Assembly: GCF_014274465.1 (NCBI RefSeq) | Contig: NZ_CP060394.1 | Location: forward strand, 496,001-560,000 | Direction: 5' to 3' | Origin: Alloacidobacterium dinghuense | GTDB lineage: Bacteria; Acidobacteriota; Terriglobia; Terriglobales; Acidobacteriaceae | DNA length: 64,000 nucleotides | Part shown: in pieces, positions 63,504 through 64,000 of the stretch | Layout: each line of letters begins with the position of its first letter | Numbering within the stretch: position 1 is the first letter of the stretch | The notes under the pieces: generated by a model | What the model saw: only the letters and a program-made list of their open reading frames with translations | Database searches by the model: none | Told to the model about the DNA's origin: nothing | Program-made: the position numbers and the translations under genes

Positions 63504-64000
63504 TCATTCATGATCCAGCACAAGAGGTGCGACGACCCTCGATCCATGCGATTCAGCAGAAAGTGAATTCACGACATAGACGGCTTTTTCACTTTGCTGG
63601 GTATCATCGTTGGCCGCTGTGTTTACCTGCTCCCGAACTGGAACCAGATCGCGGCTCTGGAGTTGTTGTACTAGCGTGTCGGTGATTTGGTTCGACGCTT
63701 CCAGCGTTTCGGAGGCAGAAGGCTGGGCCGGTTGAGTAGGCGCTGTTTTCTGATCCTTAAGTCCGAAGATTGCTCCGTCGAGATCATTGATGGGGTTGAC
63801 GCTCAGCATGATGAACAGATGTTCTTTGCCTGCCTGCTTGTTCAACTCAAATGCGCCATCATTGGGAATCTCGTACACCTGGCCGGATTCAACGTAGTTT
63901 GAGCCTTGCGCCGCGTCTTGACTGGGGAAGATCGGCGACCATGTGCCGCTCGATCCTTGCTGGATGATGTAGAGATAGCCCGCATGATTGGCCATGATGC
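63504..64000 (-). CDS. DUF4384-domain protein, partial (5' end beyond window)
   Basis: The frame is open at the right edge. NHAGYLYIIQQGSSGTWSPIFPSQ and VYEIPNDGAFEL are the middle of a DUF4384 domain; then FIMLSVNP, a linker and an end (VVAPLVLDHE). 28 bp before the next gene of the same operon. Confidence 0.75.
   Translation of the reverse strand, partial: IMANHAGYLYIIQQGSSGTWSPIFPSQDAAQGSNYVESGQVYEIPNDGAFELNKQAGKEHLFIMLSVNPINDLDGAIFGLKDQKTAPTQPAQPSASETLEASNQITDTLVQQLQSRDLVPVREQVNTAANDDTQQSEKAVYVVNSLSAESHGSRVVAPLVLDHE

Noticed and set aside
1-64000. CRISPR arrays
   Set aside because: No regularly spaced direct repeats were seen; the longer repeats are gene duplications and att sites.

Overview
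The window is a chromosomal segment of moderately high G+C content from a Gram-negative heterotroph, most likely an acidobacterium of the Terriglobia type. This placement is an inference: no rRNA is present, but signal-peptide-rich proteins, a secreted M1 aminopeptidase, an OmpA-like protein, DUF4384/caspase proteins and Y_Y_Y-type sensor kinases fit that phylum. Three regions can be told apart.

Left chromosomal region (1-18232). Ordinary core and lineage genes: the end of a CopD-like membrane protein, an M1 aminopeptidase, a minus-strand operon tldD / small zinc-ribbon protein / tldE / UvrC-like protein, a tiny histidine-rich exported peptide, a DinB/YfiT protein, a PD-(D/E)XK-like protein, dusB, rpmE, a hicBA toxin-antitoxin pair, an esterase, a DnaC-like ATPase, two envelope proteins, an unexplained intergenic stretch with hairpins, a secreted protein and tRNA-Ala(GGC).

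Genomic island (about 18188-56794, 38.6 kb). The 3' half of the tRNA-Ala gene is repeated as a 46-bp direct repeat (45 of 46 identical) at 56749-56794. The integrase and excisionase genes lie directly against the tRNA, so this is a classical tRNA-integrated element. Its left part is scrap: a split integrase, truncated helicase, Gp157, NrdJ, recombinase, MFS, CLC and kinase fragments, together with an intact SulP transporter, a protease homologue lacking its serine, and a LuxR-type regulator. Its core is a three-fold repeated signalling module. Three large sensor histidine kinases (29355, 34442, 45768) carry almost the same kinase core on different sensor parts. Each is followed, with an ATGA overlap, by a response-regulator gene that is intact only in the third copy. 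Further downstream each copy has a conserved cassette with two ACGA-N4-TCGT palindromes and a GG-N10-GC (sigma-54 type) promoter. Only copy three retains the probable executor, a stand-alone receiver followed by a receiver-less sigma-54 activator. The three cassettes precede genes with a redox or detoxification flavour: a rhodanese protein; a PEP-mutase-like enzyme, a cyclic-nucleotide-binding/thioredoxin-reductase-like flavoprotein and a haem peroxidase; and a cupin, an NAD(P)-binding protein, a TetR regulator, an acidic protein, a TMEM175-like channel and a nitroreductase. My reading is that one sigma-54 activator on the island controls three scattered redox-stress operons. The island ends with decayed IS91-type remnants.

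Right region (56795-64000). A hipBA operon with a third small gene and an A+T-rich inverted-repeat operator, a membrane/coiled-coil protein, a DNase II-family protein, and an operon of two DUF4384 proteins with a caspase-PEGA-TPR protein that runs off the right edge.

Several broken genes in the island are broken at homopolymer runs, so some frameshifts could be sequencing errors. All functions here are read from sequence alone; no searches were run.
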